64,000 nucleotides of DNA from Thalassospira profundimaris (GTDB taxonomy: Bacteria > Pseudomonadota > Alphaproteobacteria > Rhodospirillales > Thalassospiraceae), in NCBI RefSeq assembly GCF_003326795.1, contig NZ_JPWI01000018.1:23223-87222 (forward strand), in the 5' to 3' direction. Positions 1-9,545 of this stretch are shown piece after piece (within the stretch, counting starts at the first letter, position 1; the number at the start of each line of letters is the position of its first letter). Below the pieces are notes generated by a model, which did not search any database, was not told the origin of the DNA, and saw nothing but the letters and a program-made list of their open reading frames with translations. The position numbers and the translations under genes are program-made.

Positions 1-2
1 CA

Positions 3-68
3 TTCGGCTTCTTGCCTGCTCGCAATGCGGCCCGACTTGATCCTGTCGATGCGTTATCGCGCGACTAA
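3..68 (+). CDS. C-terminal end of a MacB-like ABC permease (partial, 5' end outside window)
   Basis: Reading from base 3, the last 21 codons before the TAA at 66-68 encode FGFLPARNAARLDPVDALSRD. This matches the conserved last residues of MacB/LolC-type ABC permeases (G-x-x-PARxAAxLxPxxAL). The other two frames give no sensible product. The stop lies 15 bases before the NodT-like gene in the same direction, so the two probably belong to a MacA-MacB-TolC-type tripartite export operon whose first genes are outside the window. Only the tail is visible, so substrate and full length cannot be judged. Confidence 0.7.
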   Translation, partial: FGFLPARNAARLDPVDALSRD

Positions 69-83
69 GAAAGAACAATCATC

Positions 84-1550
84 ATGAAAAACATTCTGAA
101 AACCGGAACGATCCTTTCCATACTGGTTCTGGCCGGTTGTTCGAGCCTGACCGAGGTTACTTATAATCGGCCCGATATGCTGATGCCTGATCAGTGGAAT
201 GTCGCGGACGTCGCAGCCACAAACACCAATGAGGGTATACATCCCGATGCAGCTACACGGACCGATATCCTGGCACAGACCGGTTGGTGGAAGAATTTTG
301 ATGATACCCAGCTCAATGAGCTGATTGCTAAGGCACTTGAAACCAATAACGACCTTGCGGCGGCTACGATCAAAGTGCGTCAGGCACAATTGACGGCTGG
401 ACTGGCCGAAGATGCACTTTATCCCAATCTATCGACGGAAGGGGATGCATCAACATCGCGCCAGTTTGACAGCGAAGACAATCGCAGCAATGGCGACATC
501 ACCCGAAACTATGGCCTTGATGCCGGGATCAGCTATGAGCTTGATCTGTGGGGCAAGCTTGGTCACGACTATGACGCGGCAAAGTGGGAAGCACTTGCTA
601 CTATTGAAGATCGCGAAAGCACCGCTCTTTCATTGATCGGGACCACCGCGACCCTTTACTGGCAGGCAGTTTATTATCAGCAACGCCTTGATATCGCGCA
701 GGCCAGCATTGATTACGCCCAGCAGACATTTGATCTGGTAGATGTGCAATATGCGTCAGGCTCGACATCGTCGCTGGAAGTCAACGAGGCGCGAAGCAAC
801 CTTGAAAGCCAGCGCGCGGCCTATAGCGTGATTGAACAAAACCTGACCGAAACCAAGAATGCGCTCTCGATTCTGTTTAATCAGCCACCGTCCGATATCC
901 AGATTACTCGCAAAACACTTCCGGCTGGAATACTGCCCTCTATCCCGGAAGGTTTGCCATCTGAATTGCTTGAACGTCGGCCCGATGTGCGGGCAGCGGA
1001 AATGCGCCTGCGCGAAAGTGTCGAAGAACTAAATTCAGTAAAAACAAGTTTGCTTCCAACCATCAGCCTGACCGGCACATTGGGATCAAGCAGTGATCAA
1101 CTCCAGAATCTTTTATCCAATCCGATTGGCACCCTTGGCGCGAGTCTGGCTTTGCCATTCCTGAACTGGAATGAAGGACAATTGAACATCAATGTATCCG
1201 AGGCCGAATATGAACAGGCCATCACCGAATTCCGCCAGACCACCTATCAGGCAATGGCGGATGTGGAAAATGCTCTGTCTGCGCGCACCAATTATGACCG
1301 TCGCGCCGAACGCCTTGAAGCCGCCCTTGAGGCATCACGCAATGCCGAGAGCATCTATGAAACCCGGTTCCGGGCCGGTGCCGTTGGAATGCAGGACTGG
1401 CTTGATGCTCAGGAAAACCGCCGCACCACCGAGGAAACCTTGCTGGAAAACCAGCTTGATCGCATCACCAATCTGATCACGCTTTATCAAGCACTTGGCG
1501 GTGATACGACAACAATCCCCGAGCCATCTGATCCGTCCACTTCGGCCTGA
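84..1550 (+). CDS. NodT/OprM-family outer-membrane efflux lipoprotein
   Basis: The product is 488 residues, the usual size for OprM/NodT-type TolC proteins. It is the outer-membrane channel of a tripartite exporter, carrying substrate through the periplasm to outside. A short hydrophobic signal ends in the lipobox LAGC (Cys19), so it should be lipid-anchored. Two TolC-type repeats follow, each with long helices and a beta-strand pair, e.g. around ELDLWGKLG and TISLTGTLGSSS. The ATG at 84 follows the MacB-like stop closely. Pairing with a MacB-type permease suggests export of a macrolide-like compound, peptide or siderophore rather than classic RND efflux; this is inference from context. Confidence 0.9.
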   Translation: MKNILKTGTILSILVLAGCSSLTEVTYNRPDMLMPDQWNVADVAATNTNEGIHPDAATRTDILAQTGWWKNFDDTQLNELIAKALETNNDLAAATIKVRQAQLTAGLAEDALYPNLSTEGDASTSRQFDSEDNRSNGDITRNYGLDAGISYELDLWGKLGHDYDAAKWEALATIEDRESTALSLIGTTATLYWQAVYYQQRLDIAQASIDYAQQTFDLVDVQYASGSTSSLEVNEARSNLESQRAAYSVIEQNLTETKNALSILFNQPPSDIQITRKTLPAGILPSIPEGLPSELLERRPDVRAAEMRLRESVEELNSVKTSLLPTISLTGTLGSSSDQLQNLLSNPIGTLGASLALPFLNWNEGQLNINVSEAEYEQAITEFRQTTYQAMADVENALSARTNYDRRAERLEAALEASRNAESIYETRFRAGAVGMQDWLDAQENRRTTEETLLENQLDRITNLITLYQALGGDTTTIPEPSDPSTSA

Positions 1551-1575
1551 TTACCCATTATCGAAAGGTCACAAC

Positions 1576-1734
1576 ATGCCTTTGTTCAAGCACGAAAAAG
1601 CTCCGTTCCTCGGACGAGTGCTGATGATAGCTGGTGGCGGACTGTGTTTTGCGGCCCTTGTTATGACGGTTCGAGAGTCGAACCTGCTTTCCACAAGCGA
1701 GGTTACCTTTGATCGTGGTCCACAAAAGATTTCA
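1576..1734 (+). other. Possible 5' remnant of an unidentified membrane protein gene
   Basis: An ATG at 1576 has an AAAGG-type ribosome site 8 bases upstream. It opens a frame beginning MPLFKHEKAPFLGRVLMIAG followed by a hydrophobic stretch (residues about 15-32), so a one-helix membrane protein start is plausible. The frame stays open to 2097, but past about 1732 it runs antisense through the 3' end of the dehydratase gene, and those residues look like shadow translation. I therefore mark only the part outside that gene. It may be a gene cut short when the sugar cluster was placed beside it, or chance. I do not recognise it. Confidence 0.2.
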
Positions 1735-3894
1735 ACGCCAGGACTTGATTGCACGGCGGTCAACTGCGCGTGGGACGATGCCGCGCGCAGCATTTCCAAT
1801 CGCATCAAGGACGTTACTTGCCGCGATATCACATTGCCGGGCTTCCATCCGCCGCATCCGCCCTTCGAACAGTTCGGCCCGTTCCTTCATATCCCGCGGA
1901 TCGGCAGCACGTTCTTCGCCTTTCAGGAAGGCCACCGGATCAAGCCAGTCGAGTTTCAGGGTCGTCAGGTTAAGACGCAACACATCCCCGTCACGCAAAT
2001 ATCCGATCCCGCCACCGGCAAAGGCTTCGGGCACCATATGGCCGATACAGGCCCCCTTGGTCACCCCGGAATAGCGCCCGTCGGTGATCAGCATTGAGGA
2101 TGCTTCAAGAATGCGGTGATGGCGCAAATTCTGGGATGGGGAAAACATTTCAGGCATGCCATAGGCTTCGGGCCCCTGCCCGCCGATCACAAAGGCAAAG
2201 GACAAGTGCCCCTGCGCCAGCATGTCTTTGGGGGCATCCATATCCACATTATTGCCGCCATTGCGGCGCACGACCGCAGCAATCAGGTCTTCATCCACCC
2301 CATCGGTTTCAATCAGGCGCGTGACCAGATCAGGTGATGCGAAATCACCGTTACAGACATGTTCGTTCTCGTAATAGCGAACGATGAAAACATGGTCGTC
2401 GAAATGCGACAGCAAATGGTCGCTCATACCCGACGTCTTGACCGCGCAATTTTCGAAGAAACTGCCGGTGATCACATCCACCCCGGACCGACTGCGAACC
2501 GGGGTCGCACGAATAACCGATGCATCACCAAGGGCCAAATCAACCGGATTTTCCAGACCGGCAATCCGTTCGGCCCAGGATTTTCCAAGAACCGTTGGTG
2601 CATCCAGATCCATCGCCACACCCAGATCAGCCAGAATGCGATAGATGCTTTCCATGCCGCGATTTTTACCCTCGGCCATTTGCCGGGCCAGGACAAAGGT
2701 ATCGCGATTTTCAGTCAGGCTATGGGCGAAGATTTCCGGTACCGGCGTATTCGTGCGGACATCCTGATAATCATCAATCGATACATCGAACCCGGCATAG
2801 CGCATCATGAAAGGCAGATGCAAAAGCATGTTACTGCTTGATCCCGTCGCATTATGGATGCGCACGAAATTGGCAAAGTTGGATTTCAACAAATTGCCAA
2901 CCGCATATTCCGGCTTGTTGAAAACATTAAACAGCGCATCAAGACCCACGGCCACGGCACTAAAGGGTGGCACATCGGTCAGAAGTTCGAGTTCCGGCGG
3001 GGTCAGACCAAAGGCCGCCAACATGGTGCGCGACGAATTGCCCGTGCCGTTAAAGGCACAAATTCCGCCCTTTGAATCGCATGTTGCAGCCGCAAGCTGA
3101 TCAAGTACACGGCGCTCAAGACCGGCATCAATCAGCCCCAGCAATCTTGCGCGTTCAAGCAGCCCGGCAAAAGCCTCGTCCGAGGTGCATTGCAGGATAT
3201 AGCGCATGTTTTCGCGAATATCGGAGCCCAGATCATCATGTCCGGCCTGATCGGCGTCTGACGCGATTTGATCAAGCATCCGTCGCGTGCCTTCGGGAAT
3301 TTCCCCGCCCTTGAGAACATGTGACGGCGCAAAGACCGCCCAGACCGGGGCCTGATCCCCGCGATAGGCACGCGCATGATCGGCTGCGGCCAGTCCGGCA
3401 ACAACCGCAGCGGGGGATTTGTCGCAGCCTGCAATCACATAGGCCGCGTGATAACTGTGGCCTTCAAACGTGATATTGACGGCAGCAGCCGTGTGATTGC
3501 GCGATGCCAGCGAGTAGCTTTGCCCGATATTGTTTTGCGCCGTGCCATCACAGATGACCGGCACATGAAACAGAAACGGCACCCCGCCCATTTCCCATAT
3601 GCGGATTGCCGCCATCAGGGCCTGAGGCCGATCCAGAAGATGAGCCGGATGATCGGGTGCCCCGCCAATGATTGCGATGCGCGGCCGGTTTTCGACCAGT
3701 CGCCCGACCACATCCTTTATTTCCGGCACAGCGAAACTGCGGTCGCGCGCAACCACCGGATTTTCATTGACCGCATCGCGCAGCAACTTGACAACCGTGA
3801 TCGGCTGATTGGCGAGACCCTGAATACAATCGCGATACGGGTTGGCTTTTTCATCAATGATGATCGGAGATGCGGGCAGGTTCGTGGGCGACAT
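1732..3894 (-). CDS. IlvD/Edd-family dehydratase, YjhG/YagF-like (probable aldonate dehydratase)
   Basis: This 720-residue protein is longer than ordinary IlvD/Edd enzymes (about 570-600) and nearer the YjhG/YagF D-xylonate dehydratases (about 655). Likely Fe-S ligands are Cys115 (VICDGTAQNN), Cys157 (AGCDKS) and Cys279 (GGICAFNGTGNSS). The last resembles the YjhG pattern CQFLGTAGTS rather than the GSCGGMYTAN of dihydroxy-acid dehydratase. DGRYSG near the C-terminus corresponds to the conserved DGRFSG. It should dehydrate a C5 aldonate to the 2-keto-3-deoxy acid. It lies 78 bases after a XylB-like dehydrogenase in the same direction, fitting the xylonate step. No sugar lactonase gene is visible. 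The substrate is inferred. Confidence 0.8.
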   Translation of the reverse strand: MSPTNLPASPIIIDEKANPYRDCIQGLANQPITVVKLLRDAVNENPVVARDRSFAVPEIKDVVGRLVENRPRIAIIGGAPDHPAHLLDRPQALMAAIRIWEMGGVPFLFHVPVICDGTAQNNIGQSYSLASRNHTAAAVNITFEGHSYHAAYVIAGCDKSPAAVVAGLAAADHARAYRGDQAPVWAVFAPSHVLKGGEIPEGTRRMLDQIASDADQAGHDDLGSDIRENMRYILQCTSDEAFAGLLERARLLGLIDAGLERRVLDQLAAATCDSKGGICAFNGTGNSSRTMLAAFGLTPPELELLTDVPPFSAVAVGLDALFNVFNKPEYAVGNLLKSNFANFVRIHNATGSSSNMLLHLPFMMRYAGFDVSIDDYQDVRTNTPVPEIFAHSLTENRDTFVLARQMAEGKNRGMESIYRILADLGVAMDLDAPTVLGKSWAERIAGLENPVDLALGDASVIRATPVRSRSGVDVITGSFFENCAVKTSGMSDHLLSHFDDHVFIVRYYENEHVCNGDFASPDLVTRLIETDGVDEDLIAAVVRRNGGNNVDMDAPKDMLAQGHLSFAFVIGGQGPEAYGMPEMFSPSQNLRHHRILEASSMLITDGRYSGVTKGACIGHMVPEAFAGGGIGYLRDGDVLRLNLTTLKLDWLDPVAFLKGEERAADPRDMKERAELFEGRMRRMEARQCDIAASNVLDAIGNAARGIVPRAVDRRAIKSWR

Positions 3895-3972
3895 AATGGA
3901 TGTTTCTCAATCGAAGCGAAAACGGACGTGAAAGGTGAAACGGCAGGGCTATCTGTCTGACTTTGCCATTAA

Positions 3973-4734
3973 TCAGACAATGCCGCCATCCACAATGAAG
4001 TTTTGCGAAGAACAGGCCGATGACACATCAGAGGCCAGAAACAACACCATCTGCGCAACATCATCACCAACCAGTCGACGCTTGACGCATTGCTGTTGCT
4101 GAATGCGTTCCTCGTCCTCGGGCGAAATCCAAAGATCCAGCTGTCGCTGCGTCATGATACAGCCCGGCGTCACGGCATTGACGCGAATACCGTCATGCCC
4201 CCAATCACGCGCCAAAGCACGGGTCAGACCAATGATCCCGGCCTTTGCGGTTTCATAGGTCACAAGGTCAGGCAGCCCCATCATATAACTTACGGAACTG
4301 AAATTAATGATGCTGCCAGCCCCCTTTTCCTTCATGCCCGGTGCCACGGCCTGCGCACAGAAGAAATGATGGTTCAGGTTGACATCGAGCCCGTCGCGCC
4401 ATTGATCAGGTCCGACATCTTCGGGGGAGTGACGATCATCGCGGGCCGCGTTATTGACCAGAACATCAATGGTTCCAATGGCGGAAGATATTTCGCGAAC
4501 GGCGCCGGGAATCGCCGTTTGCATGCGCAAATCAAGCGATTTGTAGACAGGTGCGACACCTGTTTCGTCGCGGATCGAGTCAATCAGCTTTTGCGCTGCA
4601 TCGTCATCAATATCGAAGAATCCGACACGTGCCCCCTGGGCACAGAATGCACGGACAATAGAAGCCCCGATCCCCGACGCACCGCCGGTTACAAGCACGG
4701 ATTTCCCGTCAATGTCGTGATAACTCGCTGTCAT
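3973..4734 (-). CDS. SDR-family sugar 1-dehydrogenase (XylB-like, D-xylose or L-arabinose)
   Basis: Starting at the ATG at 4734, the product is 253 residues. An AGGGAA ribosome site lies about 5 bases upstream, better than for the ATG at 4749. Rossmann motif TGGASGIG, NNAARDD, the active-site Ser in NFSSVS and YETAKAG (YxxxK) are present. The stretches NNAxxDDRH, FCxQAVAPGMK and DLVxYETAKAGIxGxTRALAR resemble Caulobacter D-xylose dehydrogenase XylB as I recall it. It should oxidise the pentose at C1 with NAD(P)+ to the lactone, the first step of the Weimberg route. It is divergent from xylFHG and upstream of the dehydratase gene, so probably the two form one operon. Xylose versus arabinose cannot be settled here. 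Confidence 0.85.
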   Translation of the reverse strand: MTASYHDIDGKSVLVTGGASGIGASIVRAFCAQGARVGFFDIDDDAAQKLIDSIRDETGVAPVYKSLDLRMQTAIPGAVREISSAIGTIDVLVNNAARDDRHSPEDVGPDQWRDGLDVNLNHHFFCAQAVAPGMKEKGAGSIINFSSVSYMMGLPDLVTYETAKAGIIGLTRALARDWGHDGIRVNAVTPGCIMTQRQLDLWISPEDEERIQQQQCVKRRLVGDDVAQMVLFLASDVSSACSSQNFIVDGGIV

Positions 4735-4835
4735 AACGTTCCCTGTCATCTCTTTGTTTTATTTTAGGCAACCAAATTAAATGATGCAGTGCACCATGAA
4801 CAAAACAGCCAAAATCAACTGAAGATACCCGGTTT

Positions 4836-4918
4836 AGGGTCAATTTGATCGTCTAAAGGTCAGTTTTTAATTTATTCACTAAAAAAAATTTGACAGGACG
4901 CTCACTTCGCGTCAACAT
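4836..4918 (+). promoter_or_regulatory. Candidate xylF promoter and direct-repeat operator
   Basis: The 242-base gap between the divergent dehydrogenase and xylF holds a perfect -35 box TTGACA at 4890-4895. It is followed after 17 bases by a weak -10 CAACAT at 4913-4918, about 60 bases before the xylF start. Just upstream lie two similar blocks in direct orientation, AGGGTCAATTT (4836-4846) and AAGGTCAGTTT (4856-4866), offset by 20 bases or about two helix turns. They could be a regulator site, with the ROK protein further along as the obvious candidate. Both calls rest on pattern alone. Confidence 0.4.
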
Positions 4919-4976
4919 TTTTTCGACAACAAAAATAAATGTCATCACAAGACACACTCATTCAGGGAAGAAACCG

Positions 4977-6008
4977 ATGAAAAAACTCCTTTCAACGGCC
5001 ATGCTGGCCGGTACCGTACTGCTGTCTGCCAATGCCTTTGCCGCTGACCTGACGGTTGGTGTCAGTTGGTCGAACTTCCAGGAAGAACGCTGGAAAACCG
5101 ATGAAGGCGCAATCAAGGCCGCTCTCGAAGCTGCTGGCGCGGAATACATCAGTGCCGACGCACAGAGCAATCCGTCCAAACAGCTTGCCGATATTGAAAG
5201 CCTGATTGCACGCGGTGCTGATGCACTGATCGTTCTGGCACAGGATTCCGCATCGATCGGCCCGGCCGTCGAACAGGCACTGAACGAAGGCATTCCGGTG
5301 GTTGGCTATGACCGCCTGATCGAAAATCCGAACGCCTACTACATTACCTTCAACAACAAGGAAGTCGGACGCCTTCAGGCCGAAGCCGTATTTGGCGCAC
5401 AGCCCAAGGGCAACTACGTCTTCATCAAGGGCGCACCGACCGACCCGAACGCCAACATCCTTCACGAAGGTCAGCTTGAGGTTCTTCAGGCAGCGATTGA
5501 TTCCGGTGCCATCAAGGTTGTCGGCGAGGCCTATACCGACAGCTGGCAGCCGGCCATTGCTCAGCGCAACATGGAACAGTTCCTGACCGCTGCGGATAAC
5601 AAGGTCGATGCAGTTGTTGCCTCCAACGACGGCACGGCTGGCGGTGTGGTTGCCGCCCTTTCCGCACAAGGCATGCAGGGCATTCCGGTGTCCGGTCAGG
5701 ATGGTGACCATGCTGCGCTGAACCGTGTTGCACTTGGCACCCAGACGGTTTCGGTCTGGAAAGACGCACGTCTTCTGGGCAAGCAGGCTGCCGAGATCGC
5801 AGTCAAGCTGGCCAAGGGCACCAAGCTTGGCGAAGTTCCGGGCACCGAGGACTGGAACAGCCCGAATGGCGTAACCATGAAATCCTTCTTCCTTGATCCG
5901 GTTGCGATCACCCAGAACAAGCTTGATCTGGTGATTGATGCCGGCTGGGTTTCCAAAGACGTCGTATGCAAAGGCGTTCCGAGCGGCAAGGTATCTGCCT
6001 GCAACTAA
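4977..6008 (+). CDS. xylF: Periplasmic D-xylose-type sugar-binding protein XylF
   Basis: 343 residues from the ATG at 4977, which follows AGGGAAG; the longer upstream frame adds an unlikely N-terminus. A signal peptide ([22 protein letters not shown]) precedes the mature [20 protein letters not shown]. This is the typical XylF start: a periplasmic-binding-protein (Peripla_BP_4) fold carrying the F-x-EERW and Q..S..KQ..DIE motifs. VVGYDRLI, a segment ending [11 protein letters not shown] and SGQDGD are also family features. It delivers the pentose to XylH/XylG encoded next. The pairing with XylX makes a pentose the expected ligand, but arabinose or another aldose is possible. Confidence 0.9.
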   Translation: MKKLLSTAMLAGTVLLSANAFAADLTVGVSWSNFQEERWKTDEGAIKAALEAAGAEYISADAQSNPSKQLADIESLIARGADALIVLAQDSASIGPAVEQALNEGIPVVGYDRLIENPNAYYITFNNKEVGRLQAEAVFGAQPKGNYVFIKGAPTDPNANILHEGQLEVLQAAIDSGAIKVVGEAYTDSWQPAIAQRNMEQFLTAADNKVDAVVASNDGTAGGVVAALSAQGMQGIPVSGQDGDHAALNRVALGTQTVSVWKDARLLGKQAAEIAVKLAKGTKLGEVPGTEDWNSPNGVTMKSFFLDPVAITQNKLDLVIDAGWVSKDVVCKGVPSGKVSACN

Positions 6009-6109
6009 GGTTCGCTTTTAGTTCCTTATGCCTAGCTTAACCCGGGGTCGGCTGCTGTTGCCGTGCGCAGATTACAGCATGTCGGCCCCGCTGCCTTACG
6101 AGCGTTTTC

Positions 6110-7375
6110 ATGTCACGACTACTTTCTAAAATGGAAGTCGACCGCCGACTGGTTGGCCTTGCCGTTGTTCTGCTGGTCATCTGGATCGGTTTTGATATCG
6201 CATCGGGCGGGCGTTTTATTACCCCGCGCAACATCTTTAACCTGTCGGTTCAGACGGCATCCGTTGCCGTGATGGCCTGCGGGATGGTTCTGATCATTGT
6301 CACCCGGCATATCGACCTTTCGGTCGGCGCCATTCTTGGTGTTCTGGCAATGATCATGGGGGTCGTTCAGACCGATCTTCTGCCACAGTTTCTGGATTAC
6401 AATCATCCGGCCACCTGGATCCTGACCCTTCTGATCGGCATCGCTCTTGGTGCGGCTATTGGCGGATTGCAGGGCGTTGCCGTTGGGTATCTTGGTGTTC
6501 CGGCCTTTATTGTCACGCTTGGCGGCCTTCTGGTCTGGCGCGGATCGGCATGGTGGGTCACACAAGGACGCACAGTAGCCCCGCTTGACCATAACTACAT
6601 TCTTCTGGGCGGCGGCATCGAAGGTACGATTGGCGCGACTTGGAGCTGGATCGTGGCTCTGATTGCCATTCTTGCGATCATTTATGCCGCCATCATGGAA
6701 CGCCGCCGTCGTCTTTCTTTTGAATTCCCGGTCAAACCGATCTGGGCTGAATATACCAACACCATCATCAAGGCCGGTCTGGTTCTTGCTGTAATCACGA
6801 CCCTTAACGCCTATCACCTGCCAATTCGCGCCGCCGAGCGCCTGCTTGAGAACAAGGGCATTCCGGTCACCCCGGAAAATCTTGAAATCTCGCACGGCAT
6901 TCCGATCCCGCTTCTGATCGTTGCGCTTGTTGCGATTGTTCTGACCATTGTCGTCAAGCGCACCCGGTTTGGTCGCTATATCTTTGCGATTGGCGGCAAC
7001 CCGCAGGCAGCCGAGCTTGCCGGGATCAATGTCAAACGCATGACCGTTGCCGTCTTTGCCCTGATGGGCGTCCTGTGCGCAATCAGCGCAGCGATATCAT
7101 CAGCCCGCCTGCAGTCTGCCGGCAACGATCTGGGTACACTTGATGAATTGCGCGTGATTGCGGCCGTTGTGATTGGCGGCACGTCGCTTGCGGGCGGTGT
7201 TGGCACAATTTACGGTGCGCTGATTGGTGCTCTTGTCATGCAAAGCCTGCAAAGCGGCATGGCGCTTCTGGGTGTGGATACATCCCTTCAAAGTATTGTC
7301 ATCGGGCTGGTTCTTGTTCTGGCCGTCTTTAGCGACAAGTATTTCCACCGTCGTTACAGCGACCCGACCGCGTAA
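6110..7375 (+). CDS. xylH: Xylose-type ABC transporter permease XylH
   Basis: 421 residues, consistent with XylH-type permeases, which are longer than RbsC. It is very hydrophobic with about ten membrane segments. It carries the family signature [14 protein letters not shown] and, near the C-terminus, the [20 protein letters not shown] stretch of BPD_transp_2 permeases. It should form the inner-membrane channel of the importer. The 101-base gap after xylF contains GC-rich sequence with a possible weak stem-loop at about 6042-6095, as often found after a highly expressed binding-protein gene. xylG follows after 11 bases. ATG 6110 is used; ATG 6131 is also possible. Confidence 0.9.
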   Translation: MSRLLSKMEVDRRLVGLAVVLLVIWIGFDIASGGRFITPRNIFNLSVQTASVAVMACGMVLIIVTRHIDLSVGAILGVLAMIMGVVQTDLLPQFLDYNHPATWILTLLIGIALGAAIGGLQGVAVGYLGVPAFIVTLGGLLVWRGSAWWVTQGRTVAPLDHNYILLGGGIEGTIGATWSWIVALIAILAIIYAAIMERRRRLSFEFPVKPIWAEYTNTIIKAGLVLAVITTLNAYHLPIRAAERLLENKGIPVTPENLEISHGIPIPLLIVALVAIVLTIVVKRTRFGRYIFAIGGNPQAAELAGINVKRMTVAVFALMGVLCAISAAISSARLQSAGNDLGTLDELRVIAAVVIGGTSLAGGVGTIYGALIGALVMQSLQSGMALLGVDTSLQSIVIGLVLVLAVFSDKYFHRRYSDPTA

Positions 7376-7386
7376 GGAGACCGGAT

Positions 7387-8253
7387 ATGACGACCACAGA
7401 GATGAATAAAGATCCGCTTGTCGAAATGCGCGATATCCATATCAGCTTTGGCGGGGTCAAGGCGGTCGACGGCGTTTCGATTGACCTTTATCCCGGCGAG
7501 GTTGTCGGGGTACTGGGCCATAATGGCGCTGGCAAATCGACCCTGATCAAGATCCTTTCGGGTGCATATCAGGCCGATAGCGGGCAGATCATTGTCGATG
7601 GCAAGGAAGCCAAAATCGAGAACGCCCGCGATGCCCGGGACAACAATATCGAGACGATCTATCAGAATCTGGCACTTGCCGATAATCTGGATGCAGCCCA
7701 GAACCTGTTTCTGGGGCGCGAGATCATCGACCGGTTCGGTTTCCTTGATGACGCGGCGATGGAACACAAGGCCCGTGAGGTTCTTCATCGTCTGAATCCG
7801 AATTTCAAAAAATTCACCTCCCCCGTTTCGGCCCTGTCAGGCGGGCAACGGCAATCGGTTGCGATTGCGCGCGCCCTTCTGTTTGAAGCCCGCGTTCTTA
7901 TCATGGATGAACCATGTGCGGCCCTTGGCGTGCATGAAACAAAGATGGTCGGCGAACTGATTGATCAGTTGAAACGTGACGGGCTCGGTATATTGTTGAT
8001 CAGTCACGATCTTCATGATGTGTTTGATCTTTCCGACCGCCTGCATGTGATGAAAAACGGAAAACTGGTCGGCAGTGTCCGCACAGAAGATGTCACCCAT
8101 GATGACGTTCTTGGCATGATCATTCTGGGCAAGATGCCCGAACATCTATTGCATCTGGCCGGACCCGGGGCGACCAACGCCCCCGGCGCACCGGACGGAT
8201 TGCCTCCTGCAAGCACCGCACATCAAAGCGAAACAAGCGAGAACACCCAATGA
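7387..8253 (+). CDS. xylG: Single-domain sugar ABC ATPase XylG
   Basis: 288 residues with one ATPase domain, about half the size of two-domain E. coli XylG (about 513), so two copies should assemble per transporter. Walker [10 protein letters not shown] lies at residues 44-52, followed by the signature LSGGQRQ, Walker B VLIMDEP and the H-loop LLISHD. The C-terminal 35 residues are rich in Pro, Ala and Gly and look disordered. An AAGGAG ribosome site precedes the ATG, and the stop overlaps the next start (ATGA), so translation of xylG and xylX is probably coupled. The short form resembles FrcA-like ATPases of other alphaproteobacteria. Confidence 0.9.
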   Translation: MTTTEMNKDPLVEMRDIHISFGGVKAVDGVSIDLYPGEVVGVLGHNGAGKSTLIKILSGAYQADSGQIIVDGKEAKIENARDARDNNIETIYQNLALADNLDAAQNLFLGREIIDRFGFLDDAAMEHKAREVLHRLNPNFKKFTSPVSALSGGQRQSVAIARALLFEARVLIMDEPCAALGVHETKMVGELIDQLKRDGLGILLISHDLHDVFDLSDRLHVMKNGKLVGSVRTEDVTHDDVLGMIILGKMPEHLLHLAGPGATNAPGAPDGLPPASTAHQSETSENTQ

Positions 8254-9431
8254 CCCTAGGCTTTCCGGTAAACCAATCCGATATCCTGCCCCACGATGCC
8301 AATCGTGCAATTCTGATCGGGCGCATTTGGGACCCGCGGGTTTCCGGCCCGACCCCGGTTCTGGTTGATGGCGAAAATCTGCGCGATATCAGCAATCTTG
8401 CCCCGACGATCAGCCAGTTGCTTGAACGCGATGACCTGATTGCGCGCCTGTCCAATCCGGCAAGCTTCCCGACAGCAGCGTCACTGAGCGACATTCTTGA
8501 ACAGTCACGTCCGGGCACAGACACCAAAACCGCCCATCTTCTGAGCCCCAACGACCTTCAGGCGATCAAGGCAAGCGGCGTGACTTTTGTCGCCAGCCTG
8601 CTGGAACGCGTGATCGAGGAACAGGCACGCGGTGACGCCAGCAAAGCCGACCAGATCAGAACCGAAATCACCGGCATCATCGGTGATGACCTGTCACAGA
8701 TTGAACCGGGCTCGGCAAAGGCCGCCGAGATCAAAAGCGTCCTGATCGAAAAAGGTGCATGGTCGCAATATCTTGAAGTGGGCATCGGACCGGATGCGGA
8801 AATCTTTACCAAGTCACCGGTGATGTCCGCAGTCGGCCATGGAGCGCATGTCGGTCTCCATCCGATTTCAAACTGGAACAACCCGGAACCCGAAGTTGTC
8901 CTGACCGTCACGTCCAAAGGCAAGATTGTCGGCGCGACCCTTGGCAATGACGTCAATCTGCGTGATGTCGAAGGTCGATCCGCATTGCTTCTGGGCAAGG
9001 CCAAGGACAATAACGGTTCTTGCGCGATCGGCCCGTTCATTCGCCTGTTTGACGACAACTTCACGCTTGAAACCGTCAAGGCCGCAGATATCGCCATGGC
9101 CGTTGACGGCATGGATGGCTATCACCTTGATGCGGTGAGCTCGATGAGCCAGATCAGCCGCACACCCGAAAGCCTTGTTGGTCAGGCGATTGGCAAGCAC
9201 CATCAATATCCTGATGGCTTCATGCTGTTTTTGGGCACGATGTTTGCGCCCACAGATGACCGCGGTGGCGCAGGCAAGGGCTTTACCCATGAAATGGGCG
9301 ATCTGGTCACCATTTCGACACCAACCCTTGGCAAGCTGATCAATCAGGTTGACCGGTCGGACGCCATCAATCCCTGGCACTTTGGCATTACCGCCCTGAT
9401 GACCAATCTGGCTGCACGCGGACTTCTGTAA
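8250..9431 (+). CDS. xylX: XylX-like 2-keto-3-deoxy-pentonate dehydratase (FAH family)
   Basis: 393 residues with a C-terminal fumarylacetoacetate-hydrolase domain. Blocks such as [71 protein letters not shown] and [17 protein letters not shown] correspond to Caulobacter XylX, which turns 2-keto-3-deoxy-D-xylonate into 2-ketoglutarate semialdehyde. PEPE supplies acidic ligands for the divalent metal. It is the last enzyme of the xylFHG operon and overlaps xylG by 4 bases. Its product is the substrate of the semialdehyde dehydrogenase encoded at 11656-13170. Whether it takes the D-xylose- or L-arabinose-derived acid is not decided by sequence. Confidence 0.85.
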   Translation: MTLGFPVNQSDILPHDANRAILIGRIWDPRVSGPTPVLVDGENLRDISNLAPTISQLLERDDLIARLSNPASFPTAASLSDILEQSRPGTDTKTAHLLSPNDLQAIKASGVTFVASLLERVIEEQARGDASKADQIRTEITGIIGDDLSQIEPGSAKAAEIKSVLIEKGAWSQYLEVGIGPDAEIFTKSPVMSAVGHGAHVGLHPISNWNNPEPEVVLTVTSKGKIVGATLGNDVNLRDVEGRSALLLGKAKDNNGSCAIGPFIRLFDDNFTLETVKAADIAMAVDGMDGYHLDAVSSMSQISRTPESLVGQAIGKHHQYPDGFMLFLGTMFAPTDDRGGAGKGFTHEMGDLVTISTPTLGKLINQVDRSDAINPWHFGITALMTNLAARGLL

Positions 9432-9493
9432 CATACAGAACACACGCCCCTTCTATCCCCTTGCCAAAACGGGATAAAAAATGCCCATATTTA

Positions 9494-9518
9494 CAAGGCG
9501 GGCGAAAAGCCCGCCTTG
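9494..9518 (+). terminator. Stem-loop between xylX and the ROK regulator
   Basis: Perfect 10-base arms CAAGGCGGGC and GCCCGCCTTG flank a GAAAA loop. There is no T-tract, so it may be an mRNA-stabilising or attenuating hairpin at the end of the xyl operon rather than a full terminator. It ends 27 bases before the regulator start codon. Confidence 0.5.
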
Positions 9519-9545
9519 CCATCCCAAAGGATACTAAGCCGCTTC

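Noticed and set aside
1495..2097. 200-residue plus-strand frame
   Set aside because: Most of it is antisense to the dehydratase 3' end and its composition there is that of a shadow; only the start region is kept as a weak candidate.
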